The translations under genes and the position numbers were made by a program. A stretch of DNA of 64,000 bases from Liolophura sinensis. Its lineage: Eukaryota; Mollusca; Polyplacophora; Chitonida; Chitonidae. Within the stretch, counting starts at the first letter, position 1. Each line of letters begins with the position of its first letter. The notes below the pieces were generated by a model. It was not told where the DNA came from and ran no database searches. It worked only from the letters and a program-made list of their open reading frames with translations. The DNA is taken from NCBI RefSeq assembly GCF_032854445.1, contig NC_088305.1, positions 1,929,001 to 1,993,000 of the forward strand. The letters are read 5' to 3'. This document shows, piece by piece, positions 1-12,185 of the stretch.

Positions 1-134
1 GTAAAAGTATTTATTGTAAAAATTCAACCAAGAAAAAATGAAAGTAGAATGTAATAATAAAAAGTTTATAAAATAATGTATAAATTTTTATGAAAGTTTA
101 TAAAATAACTCAAAATGGTTGTATTGTACTTTGG

Positions 135-320
135 TACATGTGAAACTCAAGCACTTGAAACTCATATGCATCTCTGCCATCCACATATTGTTTTAAAAAT
201 TGAATTGGCACATCTGAAACTCTAGCTTTTGAAACTCACACGCATCTCTCCCATCCACGGTATTGCTTTAAAATTTTAATTGGCGTTTCTGAAACTCTAA
301 CATATCCCTGCCATGCGCTG
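135..320. repeat. Two-and-a-third-copy tandem repeat, unit about 74 bp
   Basis: TGAAACTC recurs near positions 141, 214 and 290. Each time it is followed by a CTCAYRYGCATCTC-type block, a CCATCCAC block and a stretch like TTTTAAAAATTGAATTGGC. The third copy is truncated. Copies differ at many positions, so the repeat is old. The flanks (1-134 and 321-416) show nothing recognisable. Confidence 0.75.
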
Positions 321-416
321 TTTCCTCAGGGTAAACTGTCGTTCTTAAGCTTGTTGGTACGACGCCGCAGTGCTCCCACCCCTGTCCTCTGCCCATCTCC
401 TCAGGTAAGCGTTGGA

Positions 417-541
417 GCACTAGCTGCCCAAGCACTATAATGTTTGGGGTACTAGCTGTCTGAGCACTATAATTTTTGGGGCACTAGCTGCCTAAGCACT
501 ATAATGTTTGGGGCACTAGCTGTCTGAGCACTATAGTGTTG
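417..541. repeat. Minisatellite, 32 bp unit, about 4 copies
   Basis: ACTAGCTG recurs at 419, 451, 483 and 515, an exact 32 bp period. Each unit also holds a GAGCACTATAATGTTTGGGG-like block. Units alternate between CTGCC and CTGTC after the shared core, which hints at a 64 bp two-unit duplication. Confidence 0.9.
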
Positions 542-1446
542 GTGGGACTGTACTGGAACTGTACTTGTACTGTGATTGTGTACTGTGCTCACACCATCTT
601 ATTAGATATAGTACTGTATATGTACTGTGAGTGTGTGGGATTTACTATGAACGAACTGTCTAGCCATCATGCACGCATGGAGAAAAAACAGAAAGAAAGA
701 ATATAGCTCTTATATAGATTATACACACTGTATGAATGTCTCTATTATTATTTTGTACATAGTAGTTTCACTATTGTTAGTCAGATTGTTCAATTGATAG
801 TGCTAAGGACATATTTATACACAGGTATAAGGGTTAATATCAAAACTTGGTAAAACTTGAAGGATTCACAGACTGGAGTGTGCGAAATTGAAAAGTATTT
901 AATACACTGTATCAATATGAATACAAAATTTTCTGCAGTTATGCCTTCTAAGATAATGGTTGACTTGTTGGCATCAGCATTTTAGTCTCAACTTGTAAAA
1001 ACATCAGTGGTTAACAACAGTGTAAAACACTAGAATCATAGAGAAGTCTAAGGAAGTTAAGAACTCCAGGGCAAGTGAAAAAAAATTGGTACACAAGGTT
1101 TAAATCTTTATTTTTGGTCGTCTGTGTAGGTATATTATTGGCCAATGGTTTTCCTGTTTTAATGTCAGTGTAAATCTGTGGCAATGTTTTAAGCATTGTG
1201 TTTGTGACAGGCCTACGTAATGATTTGTGTGAACAGTCCTACTTGTGTATTATGTCTGTCAAAGTCCACTGTGCATGACCTTTCTGGGAAATCACTATTA
1301 TGATGTTTATTGTGGATGAGTTCTGCACTGGTATAAGTTTTAAATGTTTTTTTACACTTCCAGTGGCCTGCTTCGCAATCCCAGATGTGGTTAAATTATG
1401 TGCTAGATTGTTTCTAGAAGGGGTAACATTCTGTACATTTTTTTGC
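542..1446. other. No gene seen; AT-rich unique sequence
   Basis: Only short open frames occur, including a 61-codon frame on the minus strand. None has a recognisable motif. There is no convincing splice-bounded reading frame and no repeat beyond short AT runs. Confidence 0.6.
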
Positions 1447-1735
1447 CAAGAAGTATTAAGTTGTTACATGGTGTTCTGAGACATCGTGCTCGCAGCTGTG
1501 GCTGTATGGGGTGCCTGGAGTGGTTATTGTGTTCTAAGAAGCACTGTTACATTGTATGGCCAGAAGTGGTTACATTGTGTTCTAAGAAGTACTGTTACAT
1601 TGTGTGGCCAGAAGTGGTTACATTGTGTTCTCAGAAGTTGTTACATTGCGTGGTCAGAAGTTGTTACATTGTGTGGTCAGAATTACTGTTACATTGTGTG
1701 GTCAGGAGTGGTTATGTTGTGTTTCATTGTGTTAC
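1447..1735. repeat. Degenerate minisatellite, unit about 22-24 bp
   Basis: GTTACATTGTGT and near variants recur about ten times, separated by CTAAGAAGTRCT-like or GGCCAGAAGTG-like spacers. The alternation of two spacer types suggests a composite unit of about 46-48 bp in the middle of the array. Two overlapping plus-strand frames (103 and 87 codons) are Cys/Val/Tyr-rich and exist only because the repeat is open in more than one frame; I do not treat them as genes. Confidence 0.85.
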
Positions 1736-1862
1736 TGGGTCTGCTATAAATTGATTTAAAATTTGTGCTCAGAAGTATTAAATTGTGAGCTAAAAGTAAT
1801 TACATTTCTGTTTAATTACAGTGCCTTGCGATTTTGTTTAACCAAGAGGTGAGATATTTGTT

Positions 1863-2390
1863 TTAATTCAGACATTTACAGGAATGGCTGTTGATTGTGA
1901 AGGGGAATAGCTTCAGATATCTGCTGGTAATACATTCATGTGTCGCTGATGGTTTGCCCGATTCAACAGTTAACTGGGAAATGTACATGCTGTGGATAAA
2001 TTTGGCTTGACTGATGTTTACAATGCCAGAATCTGTTGCTGATCGATGTGTCATGGTGACATTCTTGTAAAACAAAACCAAATATATTGCAAAAAGAACC
2101 ATTCGTGGAAGATTGGTTTTGTTCTTTATAAAGTGAGGAAAAAGTTGTAAGTTTTCTGCTAAAACAGAAGTGAGGACTGCATGCCTGTTCAAGATTTTAC
2201 TTTCTGATGGGAATCCCGGAACTTGATTCTCATCATGGCTGCTGTAAACCAAAACTATGAAAATCTCCCTTAGGGCTCCATAAAAAGTCACATTTAAGCT
2301 CATTTCTTTCTCTTTTTTAGAATAAAATATACATTGTTTTACAGTTTTGTCAAATTTATGAACATTGAATAGCAATCTGTTTGCTTTCAT
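1863..2390 (-). other. Longest open frame in the window, 175 codons; coding status unsupported
   Basis: This is an uninterrupted minus-strand frame starting at an ATG at the 2390 end. The translation has no domain I recognise. It includes one hydrophobic stretch around residues 95-108, too short and too isolated to call a membrane protein. At this base composition, one frame of this length in 64 kb on both strands is only mildly unexpected. No flanking exon, poly-A signal or promoter was identified. It may be chance, a fragment of a decayed transposon, or a lineage-specific exon. Confidence 0.15.
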
Positions 2391-2508
2391 GTGCAGTAAA
2401 TCCTTGAAATCACCTGCTTTGTAGTACTAGATTTGTACCAGATTCTCAAGGGTTCCTGTAAATATACTGGAAATAGGGGTACAGTGATGAAAATAAAGGC
2501 CTGACATG

Positions 2509-2572
2509 TACAGTATGTACATCAAACAGTATGCCCCAGTATGTACATCAGACAGTATGCCCCAGTATGCAT
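2509..2572. repeat. Short tandem repeat, unit about 27 bp, 2.5 copies
   Basis: CAGTATGTACATCARACAGT followed by ATGCCC occurs twice, then a partial third copy. The repeat lies in otherwise unique AT-rich sequence between 1740 and 4020 that shows no supported gene. A plus-strand 88-codon frame at 2767-3033 has no recognisable motif. Confidence 0.75.
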
Positions 2573-4020
2573 GTAAAACTGTGAACAGCTAGAAACATTT
2601 GGCACCACTCTAATGAAGACTGCAGATTTTTAAGAATTGATTCATGGGAATATGTCTCGTTGTTTATTTAAGGGTATACTTTTGTCGGTTGGTTATATAA
2701 AAATGTTGCTTAGTAAGCTTCCTGTAGAGTGTCCATCTAATTTAAATTATGCTGGTTTAGTTTGTATTGCTTATTATGTATTCTGTATTCTCTTGGATCA
2801 ATGAAACTCCACAGCTGGATTTGAAGTTTCCGTATTACTGGGTTTCCATAATACTGCATAGACTTCTAATTGAGAATTTTGAATCAAGTTTCAACTTGGC
2901 AAACGTGCACATCAGGTATATACCAGGCATTAAATTGCAATCCTCGATCAGCTCTGCATTATTTGCTAATGCTGATAGGGACTGTCAGTTTTCAGTCTTG
3001 GTTACCCCTTGCACACAATTTATGATCAGGTGAAGTCATAGAACTTCAAAGGACACTTTTAAGTTCAAATACCTTCAGGGCTAAGTTTTTATCTCCCGAG
3101 GGACAAAAGTTCTTAGTCCACCTTAACGATCTTTACATACCCGGTACAGGTATACCACAGGTATACTACAGATGGGGTAGACTTTGGTGGTGTGGGGTCG
3201 ATGTCTTATATACCAGTATGTGTAGTAACTGAACCATTCTGATGTCAGGACAACAGGGTTCTTGCATTTGTAAGGAGCTGAGAATTTGGGTTATGTGAAG
3301 TATATCTAGCTACAAAAAAATGTACCTGTTTGGTACAAGTAGAATTGTATTGAAACTTGAGAATGGGAGGCTAGGAGGAGGTTTAAGAGACAGACTCAGA
3401 AGGAAGGGAGGGTGGATTTGCATGTGCACTTGAACATCAGCTTTGTTTCTGTGTGAATTCCTCACCATAATGCTCATGTATTACAGCGTGTTTAATCCTT
3501 CATGTGGATGAAATTGTGAAAATATCTATACATGTTGTTTGTGGCTTTTCCTATTTAAATTTATTAATTACTTAGTATGTTAATAATGTTAGTTTTGTGT
3601 ACCTGTTGAAAGTTTTTTTTCTTTTCTTTTCTATCTAAACGCTGCTTTATTTGTGTACATATAAAATGTGTACATACACAAGGAGCTCATCAACAATTCG
3701 GACAAATAAACAAAGTTTGGATTCTGTATGAGCTTACACACACATGTGATACGTGTAATATCAACCTGAAGCTCAGCAAAAAAGAGACGTCGCTTCGCTT
3801 ATAAAACAGAGACATCTGAACAGGTATAAACGAAGCTGAGACTTCGATCACCAAATGGCATTATGATACATTAGTAAAATAAATCGTTTGTAAAAGAGTG
3901 AAAGTAATGTTACATTGTACTATATCCAGGTGATTCTGACGATTAAAACAACCTTATTTGGCGTGAAACAGTCAGGACGTAAACATTTAAACTCGTGCAG
4001 TTTTTATACCTCGTACCTCA
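2573..4020. other. No gene seen; AT-rich sequence
   Basis: The stretch contains an 88-codon plus-strand frame (2767-3033) without family features, a short GGTATACCACAGGTATAC repeat near 3150 and a pyrimidine run near 3620. Nothing else can be supported. Confidence 0.55.
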
Positions 4021-4021
4021 T

Positions 4022-4214
4022 ACCGTAAATAATGCAACTTTTGCACATTATAAATTTGATTTTGGAAACAAATCTACATGAGTTGGATTGGCCAATTTCA
4101 GGGCTTCACAACAAATATAATTTTCTCAGTCTACGCAACATATTTTTAATGCATTCAGAATGTGCTTGAATAAACATCTTCGCAAACATGAGAATAGATT
4201 GAGGAATTACAGTA
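4022..4214 (+). mobile_element. MITE family A, copy 1 (5' end degraded)
   Basis: It aligns by eye with eight other copies in this window. Shared blocks in order are TTTGATTTTGGARACAAA, TTGGATTGRCCAATTTCAGG, GCTTCACAA, a TCAGTCTRYG block, CTTCAGAATRTGCTTGAATAAA and a final GARGAATTACAGTAA. The final block is the 3' terminal inverted repeat; the 5' partner is poorly preserved here. There is no coding capacity. It is a nonautonomous DNA transposon by structure; the superfamily is not assigned. Confidence 0.7.
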
Positions 4215-4496
4215 AGTTGTATGATGAATTGCCTATGTATTTTCTTAATTCACAGCTTCCAGTACATTTATATGATGTCCAGATTCTAAATTCAGTTGGT
4301 ATATAGAGACCGTAACAAATTCATAAGCTGAACCTGTACCAGATCATATTGGGGATTTTTTGGTATTGTCGCTGAATAGCAAACTTCTCCCAATGCCGAT
4401 GTATTTGTGTTGGTACCTCGAAGGCACAAGGCACATTGTCCCAAGCAGCTGCAGTTTATATTTAGATGCATATAGTGTTTTGGGGGAAGAAATTTT

Positions 4497-4572
4497 TGGC
4501 AAAGCACAGCTTGGAATTGAACTCTGGTCTCCCACTTACAAAGCAGATGCTCTATCTGCTAGACCACAGCAT
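4497..4572 (-). pseudogene. Decayed tRNA-like sequence, minus strand
   Basis: Read on the minus strand, it has an A-box-like TAGCAGATAGAGCATCTGC, an anticodon-loop-like CTTTGTAAG (anticodon would be TGT, threonine) and a B-box-like GAGTTCAATTCC. The T-stem pairs badly and no clean acceptor stem forms, so it is not a functional tRNA gene. It may be the head of an old SINE or a tRNA pseudogene. Confidence 0.5.
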
Positions 4573-5005
4573 TGTTATTTGAAATACATGTAGCTACAAA
4601 TGAACTTGTACATTGTATATACAGAGTACAAAGGCTTGTCTGTCTGCTGGTGGAGTTTCCTCAGGCCACCTTTAGATTCGGCACGCAGGAAGGCAGCTGA
4701 CAAACCCAATCAGGTGTGGATGTCTGTAAATAGTCTTCCTGTGCCACCATTAACAATCCTTAGGCACTTTGCAGACGATTAGGCTTCCCGGCTTATTCTG
4801 GGCTGCCCGAAGCCATGTTCATGCTGTACAAAACAGATCAATAACCATCCTACTGTTGTACCTGTACCCAACAAGGGGAATAATTTGGCTATTTTCAGAG
4901 AAGATGAATTTTTAACTGCGCCTGTTTACCAGATAGATTTAGTCCGCTTTGCTTCCAGTTCGTTTGGTTTGCTGCCACAGTTATTTTGCTTTCCCCTTTT
5001 GGTGA
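4573..5005. other. No gene seen
   Basis: There is a short plus-strand frame (4600-4782, 60 codons) with no recognisable features, and no repeat apart from what flanks the stretch. Confidence 0.5.
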
Positions 5006-5006
5006 A

Positions 5007-5168
5007 ACCAGTTACCAGGTGAAAGTTGGTCAGTTACCTAGTGAAGGCTGGTCAGTTACCTGGTGAATGTTGGTCAGTTACCTGGTGAAGGTTGGTCAGT
5101 TACCTAATGAAGGTTGTTCATTTACCTAATGAAGGTTGTTCAATTACCTGGTGAAGGTTGGTCAGTTT
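5007..5168. repeat. Minisatellite, 22 bp unit, about 7 copies
   Basis: CAGTTACCTGGTGAAGGTTG and close variants repeat in direct orientation with a 22 bp step. Variation is concentrated at CTGG/CTAG/CTAA and GGTCA/GTTCA. Two neighbouring units share CTAATGAAGGTTGTTCA, so they derive from one local duplication. Confidence 0.92.
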
Positions 5169-5699
5169 TGCATCGTGCCTTGGTGATCTTTGATAATTAA
5201 TTGAACAAGATTTGTAGCCTTAATTTGCAACGTTTTTGTTCAGAAACAAAATGAACTCTTCACCCTGTCCCGCCTCCTTCCCCAGGTGACCTGGAACAAA
5301 TCTAGTTGAACCTACCACAGAAGTAAGATAACCTTCTTACTCGACTGGAAGATGACAGGTATTGATTAATGATCTACCTGTGCGTGTGATTCTGACAAGG
5401 CCATACATCTTGTTTCAAACAGATTGCTAGAATCATACAAACCACACAGGGTGATCAAGGTCCAAAGTAAAGAAGAACGAGAGTGAAATGAGAGCAAGTT
5501 CTGCTGTTGATTCTGACCAAAGACTGTTTGAACCATTATGGTCAAGGTTAAGGTTTATTTTATACTGTAATGTGATTACAAAAATAGAAAAAAAAACACT
5601 ACAATTAGTCATTTTTAGCCATGACATGAAACCACAAAGGCTGCATGATCTTTCTGCCTCTGTTTTAACTTCATTGTTTGTGGTAGCTTGAGAAGGTGT

Positions 5700-5815
5700 G
5701 GTAGCAACCCGTAGATGATTTGTGGGTTAGTTTCATCAGGGCTGTACCCGGCATCTTACGTAATGCTGTTAGTCATCGGTGCATAAGTGAAATATTCTTG
5801 AGTACGGCGTAAAAA
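5700..5815 (+). mobile_element. SINE family 1, truncated 3' portion
   Basis: It retains the middle block (AGCAACCCGTAGATG) and the family tail AAGTGAAATATTCTTGAGTA followed by CGGCGTAAAA. The tRNA-related 5' head is missing. 5' truncation of this kind is typical of target-primed retrotransposition. Confidence 0.75.
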
Positions 5816-7705
5816 CACTGGCCACATATGTAAATAACTTTTTGTTTTGGATATTTTATCTTTTCATAATGAGGAACCTGAGTTCAGGGCATCAGCTTTG
5901 TGCAAGATGTTGATCTCATGCAGCTGTAGCAATTTTTTGCAAAGATTTACGAAAACTATGTATAAAATAGAGGGGTTATTAAAAATATAAAACATGCCTT
6001 AATATGTATCTTCATTTTCATCAAAACCATAATTTTCGTTCGGCCTTTTGTGACATCAGTTTGGAATATTTCCGACCATTTGGGTTTATGGCACCATGTA
6101 TTCTATGATGAAAGATGACATAACATTTAGCAGGATGTTAGTTTGTAGCTGTGGTAGTTTTTGTGCTCTGAAAGGACAAGAAATCCTTCAGGCAGGTGAA
6201 GATCATTGTGCATGGTTATGTGTAATTTGGAATCAAGATATCATTGTTTCTTTGTGAATTGTTTTGAAACAAAACATATGCATTGCATGTCAATGACTAA
6301 TAAGTTGCGTGTCAAGATTTTTAAAGATCTAGGTTGGTAACCTTGTAGAATAGGGTCAACAACCTGAAGATGCTGTGCAACTGAATAATCTAGGTTTAAG
6401 AGTTTGCCTTGTTTTAACACACCCATGTTCTTACTGAAATAGTTGTGTCTTTGTTAATCAGTTTCTTGGACATTTCTCCAATGGGTTTTCTGTCATTCTG
6501 GCTCATAGTTAATACACTGATAAAAGTTCCATAAAATAAACATTTCCACATTTTTTGGACATTACTTTTTTTCCACATTTTTTGATATTAATGACTTGAT
6601 GAATTAAATTCCCATCTGGACATGCATCCACAAAATGAATTTGCACACATATTATCAAAATCAAACACTGTTTGAAGCAGTTAATTATTGAATACAAACC
6701 AACAACCAATGATATTCAAGGAAATCATCAAATATGCGAAACATATGCATGATAATAAACTACACCAAATGAACGTATATTTAAAATTTTATCTAAATTC
6801 AACAGTTTCTCGAGGAGCTAACGTCTTAGTTTGTATAAAAAGGGTGGCAGATAGACAAATGAACAGATGACTAGACAGCAGGAGAGAAGGACAGACCTGA
6901 ATTACCCTATTCCTTCTCATTTCCAGGACAGATACATGTATTGGTAGTGCTGAGAGCAAAGAACTACATTTCTCTACAAGTCTTTTGAAAAGTAAAGAGA
7001 TGAATATGTTGTGCATTACTGTAGTTCTTCAACCTTTGTGCATGTTTAAAAATGGGCAGAAAAAGTAATTAGGGTAGATGAACAAACGATGAAAAAAAAG
7101 ACACTAAATATTCCTGCTACAATTACATGTACACTAATTGGCTGAGAAGAGCAGAGCAGGTGTCTCAAAAATTAGAAGAATTATTCCATTGTTTTCACAA
7201 AAGCATGAGACCAAAAAACATTTCATGGCAGTTGTTCAACCTTGGCAAATTTATGTAATCAACCCATCTAAAGTGATTTGATATTAATATCTGCATTGCT
7301 TTTTACAGTACATGGCTTTAATTATAGCTCGGTGCAGATGACAGTGGCGTGTGTTGCCGACGTTACATGAACACTGTTTTCCTTGGAGCTTTGACCTTTA
7401 GGGTAATGTTAAAAATATCTGAGAACATCCATAATCTATTTGTGGTTCAATGCACTCTCTATTGTTGTGGTCTAGGGAACCAATCTTCATTATAATGAAT
7501 TTGTTGTTATGAACTGTGTGGGCAATAGGCTGGGGTGATCTTACAGGCTGGGCTGGGTCACTCGTCTTTGTGGGAATTCGTTTCCAGACAGTATAGTTCC
7601 TACATCAACCACCAGTTTTTATACAAGCTAAATGCCCACATAGGTCTTCAACCACAGACCCATTCTTTTTTCACTGCTTGAAGATCTAATCTAATTGCTT
7701 GACAT
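5816..7705. other. No gene seen; AT-rich sequence
   Basis: Several 60-75 codon frames occur on both strands, none with a recognisable motif or supported by splice signals. A small direct repeat, CCACATTTTTTGGA versus CCACATTTTTTGATA, lies near 6546-6590. Confidence 0.5.
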
Positions 7706-7706
7706 T

Positions 7707-7905
7707 AGCAATTTTTTTGCATAAGCAAGAGAAAATTTCAGAGAAATTTGTGCATCTTTTTAGTACGATTTTGCAGGCAAGGCTACATTGGCTAGGTTGG
7801 CCAATATCAGTGTTCCACAAAAAGTATAATTCGATCAGTCTGTAACAGAATAATGCCTTCGGAATCTAGTTCAGTAAACATGCGGAAAGGTAGAAGAATA
7901 ACAGT
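7707..7905 (+). mobile_element. MITE family A, copy 2
   Basis: Shared blocks present in order are TTTGTGCATCTTTTT, GGCTACATTGGCTAGGTTGG, CCAATATCAGTGTTCCACAA, AAAGTATAATTCGATCAGTC, AGAATAATGCCTTCGGAAT and ACATGCGGAAAGGTAGAAGA. The copy is more diverged than copy 6, and the 3' terminal repeat ends ATAACAGTG. Confidence 0.8.
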
Positions 7906-8454
7906 GATGTAACCCAAACTAGTCCGATGTGTTCAAAGATGTGGTTTTTTTTTTCTCTGTTTTTTGCTTTTGTTAAGGAGCAAGATGATGTGTTCAGCTT
8001 CCATCATCGCTTGTTTGTCATTAAGCGTTATTCGCTGCGCATGTGCTGGCTGTCTAAAATATCTGCAGCCATTAGACCTTGTTAGTCGGAAACTGGCTTC
8101 CTTTTCACCAGAGCTATTAGCACAAATTGAGGGTACAAGATGCAAGATGAAACTGGGCTGGAGCATGCATGGCTATGTATGCTGATCTGCTCAGTGTTCA
8201 TCTTTATAAAGACCATTATCTTCTGCTTAAGAAGATGGGTTCTCCAGCCATCTATACACAAAGTGTTTACAATTTGTTCCACTAAGTCTGTGGCTTATAG
8301 GTAGTAAACAATGTAAAAATTGTGTGCGTCTTTGAGTTGCACATTTTACAGGATTTCAGAGAGTTTTAATGATGACGATTCTTTAGGGTTTGGAAGAGTT
8401 GGTAATATAACGCTGGAAAGACATAAAGCAGTTTCACCACCACACTGAATATTC

Positions 8455-8530
8455 CATGTCATTTATTTGTATCTAAGAATGATGCTTTTTTAGTGGATGA
8501 AATTTTAGGTGATTTACCCTGATAGTGGCA
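8455..8530 (-). mobile_element. MITE family D fragment
   Basis: ATGTCATTTATTTGTATCTA followed by a GATGAAATTTTAGGTGATTT end matches the terminal part of the elements near 18800, 49690 and 62810-62890. Only one end is present. Confidence 0.5.
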
Positions 8531-8837
8531 GATGAAATGATTACAACACTTGTGTTGAGAGTGGCAACCTTGTGGATGAATCAAGCTGTGTTCATCAGTC
8601 CTTGCCTCACCATTGTAAGGCATCTCGAGAAGTCTTACATCTAACCACAATATAGGGCTCTCAATAATCATTTGATACATTTCAGTGCTATTTTAAGGGT
8701 GTTTACTTTTTCTCCACTTGCATTGAGACCGACTCTATTTCTATTCTGTTTTGATACCGAGTCTTAGCTAGCCAGCTACATGTATGCCCTAGATTTGCAT
8801 GGATCGCCAACATATAGTAGAGGTATTTAGTGGAAAA

Positions 8838-9110
8838 GGGGCCTCTGTAGCCGAGTCATTTAAACAGAGTAGATTAGCACAATGATTAAGGGGTCTTTCA
8901 ACAGTGCGGTCACCGTGAGTTCAAATCCAGCTCATGCTGGCTCCTTTCCGGTTGTTCGTGGGGAGGTCTGTCAGCAGCCGGCGTGTATCGGGGTTTTCCT
9001 CGGGCTCTGATAAATTTTCATCCATTATAATGCTGGCCGTCATCGTAGAAGTGAAACATTCTTGAGTATGACGCAAAACATCAATCAAATAAATAAGTAA
9101 GTAAGTAAAT
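8838..9110 (+). mobile_element. SINE family 1, near full length
   Basis: It begins GGGGCCTCTGTAG, the same head as the copy at 37439. It has a B-box-like GAGTTCAAATCCAGCTCATG, then the conserved body (GGGGAGGTCTGTCAGCAGCC, CTCGGGCTCTG, TAATGCTGGCCGTCATCGTA), the AAGTGAAACATTCTTGAGTA block and an A-rich AAATAAGTAAGTAAGTAAAT tail. The tRNA part is diverged and contains an insertion. This is a nonautonomous retroelement; any activity would depend on a LINE reverse transcriptase supplied from elsewhere. Confidence 0.9.
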
Positions 9111-9732
9111 ATTAAGTGGAAGCTGCATGGTTGGAAAGACATTATTAATGAGATCGGGAAAACACGAGCTTCAGTTAAGACAGAGGACCTGATTTATCAG
9201 TAAGTCGGGAGCATATCAAGCTGGTTGTATGGGAAATTATTGTGCAGGACTAAAAAACTGATTTCTTAAAACCAGTTACCATATATATTTATACACCATG
9301 GTAGTGGAATGTGGGTGGTTAGCCAGAAAATGTCAAAGTGGTCGTCCAAACATCCCTTTTTGAGGCCATTTTCTTTATATCAGGGTGTCCAGATTTCATT
9401 TGCTCGTTTCTCCCCCATGTTAAAACTGCTGGAAACAGGATGTCCAAGTATCACTAGTTTTCTACTCCACACCTGTCCACCTGTACAAGTTAGCTGGCTA
9501 ACCCTATGATAGGATGCCAGAAGCCTGCCATACGAGTCAGAGTGTGTTAGTGGTGTAGTAGGCCACTGAGAATTCCATCTGGTGGATTATGGATGTCACG
9601 CGGATATCCATTTCATGTTCTGTAGATTTATGTGGTATAATGTTACTCAAGCTGCACGTTTTGTACGGTGAATGTGTCCCTTAAATTTCTCATAAACTTG
9701 AATTTTGAAGTTCCGTCATTCTTCATGTTTTT
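9111..9732. other. No gene seen
   Basis: A 66-codon plus-strand frame (9309-9509) has no recognisable features. No other structure was found. Confidence 0.5.
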
Positions 9733-9734
9733 TT

Positions 9735-9955
9735 CTACATGTTTGCAAGGTGTTTATTCAGGGCATGTTCTGAAGGCATTATTCTGTGTTGACTGATAAA
9801 ATTACGCTTTTTGTAATGCCCTGAAATTGGCTAACCCAACCAATGTAGTTTTTTCTCAAATTAAAATCAAATTGATTAATTAAAATTAATCAAATTAAAA
9901 ATGTGCATCAGTTGCACTGAAAATTCTCTTTCGTTTGCAGAGAGGTTGTGTGAGC
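9735..9955 (-). mobile_element. MITE family A, copy 3, with an AT-rich insertion
   Basis: In reverse orientation it shows ACATGTTTGCAAGGTGTTTA, AGGCATTATTCTGTG, CTGATAAAATTACGCTTTTT, GCCCTGAAATTGGCTAACCC and ACCAATGTAGTTTT. Around 9855-9890 an AT-rich stretch absent from other copies forms a palindrome, with TTGATTAAT facing ATTAATCAA. Confidence 0.85.
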
Positions 9956-12185
9956 AAGTTTTAGGTCTGGCTTAAGAGACAGCTAGCTAGCATATGACAT
10001 CGAACTCAAAGGCTTCATGGTGTAGTAGAGATGTTATACAATGTCAAATACGGCTTGTCTGTATCTCGTCACGTTGAAAATAGGTTAACGAATTTGCAGT
10101 AGACATCTGATGTCTGAAGCATTTTGTTTATAAGGTAAGTACATGCAAGCAGAGTGATGGAAATGTTTGCACTAGCATTATTCTTCTGACGTATTCAAAA
10201 AGTGCAGCAAAACATTTTCTTACACGTCAATAGATCTGAATAAAGATAAATAGATCTGGTATAAGTTTCTGTTTCTTTTTTTTTGTTCAATGCATAATGC
10301 CCAGCTTTTAAAAAAAAAAAAAAGAATCTTCCTCTGAGTTCTTTGCATTCACATATAGCAGACGTGTGACAGGTGTGTGTATATATATATATATACATAA
10401 CCAAACTTTCTCACCTAAACTTTCCTGCATATGCTTGCCCTTGGCAAATATTGCACCTTAGCACTCACACAGTACCTCAGCGAGGGAATACTGTATAAAC
10501 ATGACGGCTTTCAGGGACTACAGTTATTTAACCATTGATTGTACCTAATTCTTCCAGTGATTGGGACATCAGGTCTTTTTTTTTTAGCCATTATACACAT
10601 GTGATTATAAAAGAAACAGTTTCTCTTTTCTCACGTTCATGACATTGTTAGTCCAGCAAGTGAACAACATGTTCATGTCTTCACTTTTCCGAAAAGAAAA
10701 TAAAGTCTGAGTGAGAAATGTAAGTTGCATTTACCACTTTTAATATCTGTGCAAAAAATTAGAAGAAGTATGTAGACTTAATGCAAATTGGGCTGTGGAA
10801 AAGATCAGATGTTTTGAGAACATCATTTATCTTACATGTTTAGATCAGTAAAAAGATTTCAAGGTTAAAAAAATGAGCAAGAAACGTTTTGCTGAAAAAA
10901 CAGTTCAGGAGAATTAGGGTGATTCGGTACCTGTCAGAAAGAGTTATGTAATATGTTTATATATGGATATATATATATACACATACAACCAGAAGAACAA
11001 GTCTTAAGTTATACCCCTGCTTATTCCAACTGTGACCCACCAGCCGTCTTTCATTTGATGATCGCCTTACAAAACGCCTCTGTTAGCTCTTGTATAAATA
11101 CTGATTGTAGTCGAGACTTGAAGCACTTTCTGTGGCAGATTAGTTTCATGTTCCGGAGCAGTGAAAATACATGCACATGTAAGTGTGGCTTTAAGCAGTT
11201 CAAAATGGAGCAAAAGGAATAAAGAGCCTTCATATTGGCTTGTGTACAAAATCAGAAATAGACTGACAGTTAAAAATGTTTGACAGATGACGCATGAACG
11301 TCCTGTTTATGGTTGCATAAACCATGCGATGCATGCATTAACAGTAATAGAATTTTGAAGAATTTTGGTTTGCATTAGAAAAAAAGTTAATGTAAATACA
11401 TTTGTTTATCTCCTCAAAACAAGCTTCTTGTAAAACAGTATCGCTTACAAGCGGTAAGTAGAATTCTATTCCAAAATGTGAATAAAACGCTTTGCAAATC
11501 AGTCTTCAATCAAACATAGGTGACATCAACTTAAGTATATAGTTTCTCATCGTTCTGAAAGGTCAGCAAGTTGTTGTCATGGCAGTATTTCCGTATGCCT
11601 GTACAGCCATGCATTAGTTATATAAGTTTGAAAAAAAACAAACTGATCGACATTGAATCACCAACTTTATAGGGCATTGTGCATCTTGGGCATTGTGCAT
11701 CTTGGGCATTTTTCCAAATCGCATTACCACAAAACTGATTTTGGATATTCATTGGTCAGCCTGCAGAGTTGCTGATTGTAGATATTCAGTGCTTCTTTAT
11801 TTTTGTGTTTTCTCCATTACCTTGCAATAACTTGATTAAAATCATTGACACTGATTACATAGTGTCTTAAGAGAATTCTCCAAAGCTCTCGATTTATTTT
11901 TGTTTTGAGCTAACATTGCCGATTTTCAGTACAAGAATTTTTGTGTTATGTGCATGTACTGTGATTAGTTGAGAACTACCATTCAGTCTGTTTAGTATAC
12001 ATATGTGTGATGGAACTATTATGGGTTGTGACTGTCATACAACAAATTATAATTGTGTAAATTTCTTAGTTGTAAAATTTCTAAGATAAAACAATATCAT
12101 ATTCCAGAAAGAATGGCATTAGACCACAATTTAAAATCAGGAAATAAAATTTTCCATTTATATTTTGCTGCAAAGTACACTTCTG
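9956..12185. other. No gene seen; AT-rich with short microsatellites
   Basis: It holds TA runs near 10379-10396 and 10967-10982, an A run near 10310-10323 and a GGGCATTGTGCATCTT doublet near 11675-11707. Short frames occur on both strands (for example 89 codons at 10953-11222) without recognisable motifs. Confidence 0.5.

Noticed and set aside
10195-10404. Minus-strand frame of 69 codons including an apparent hydrophobic segment.
   Set aside because: The hydrophobic residues are encoded by TA and A/T runs, that is, by microsatellite sequence.
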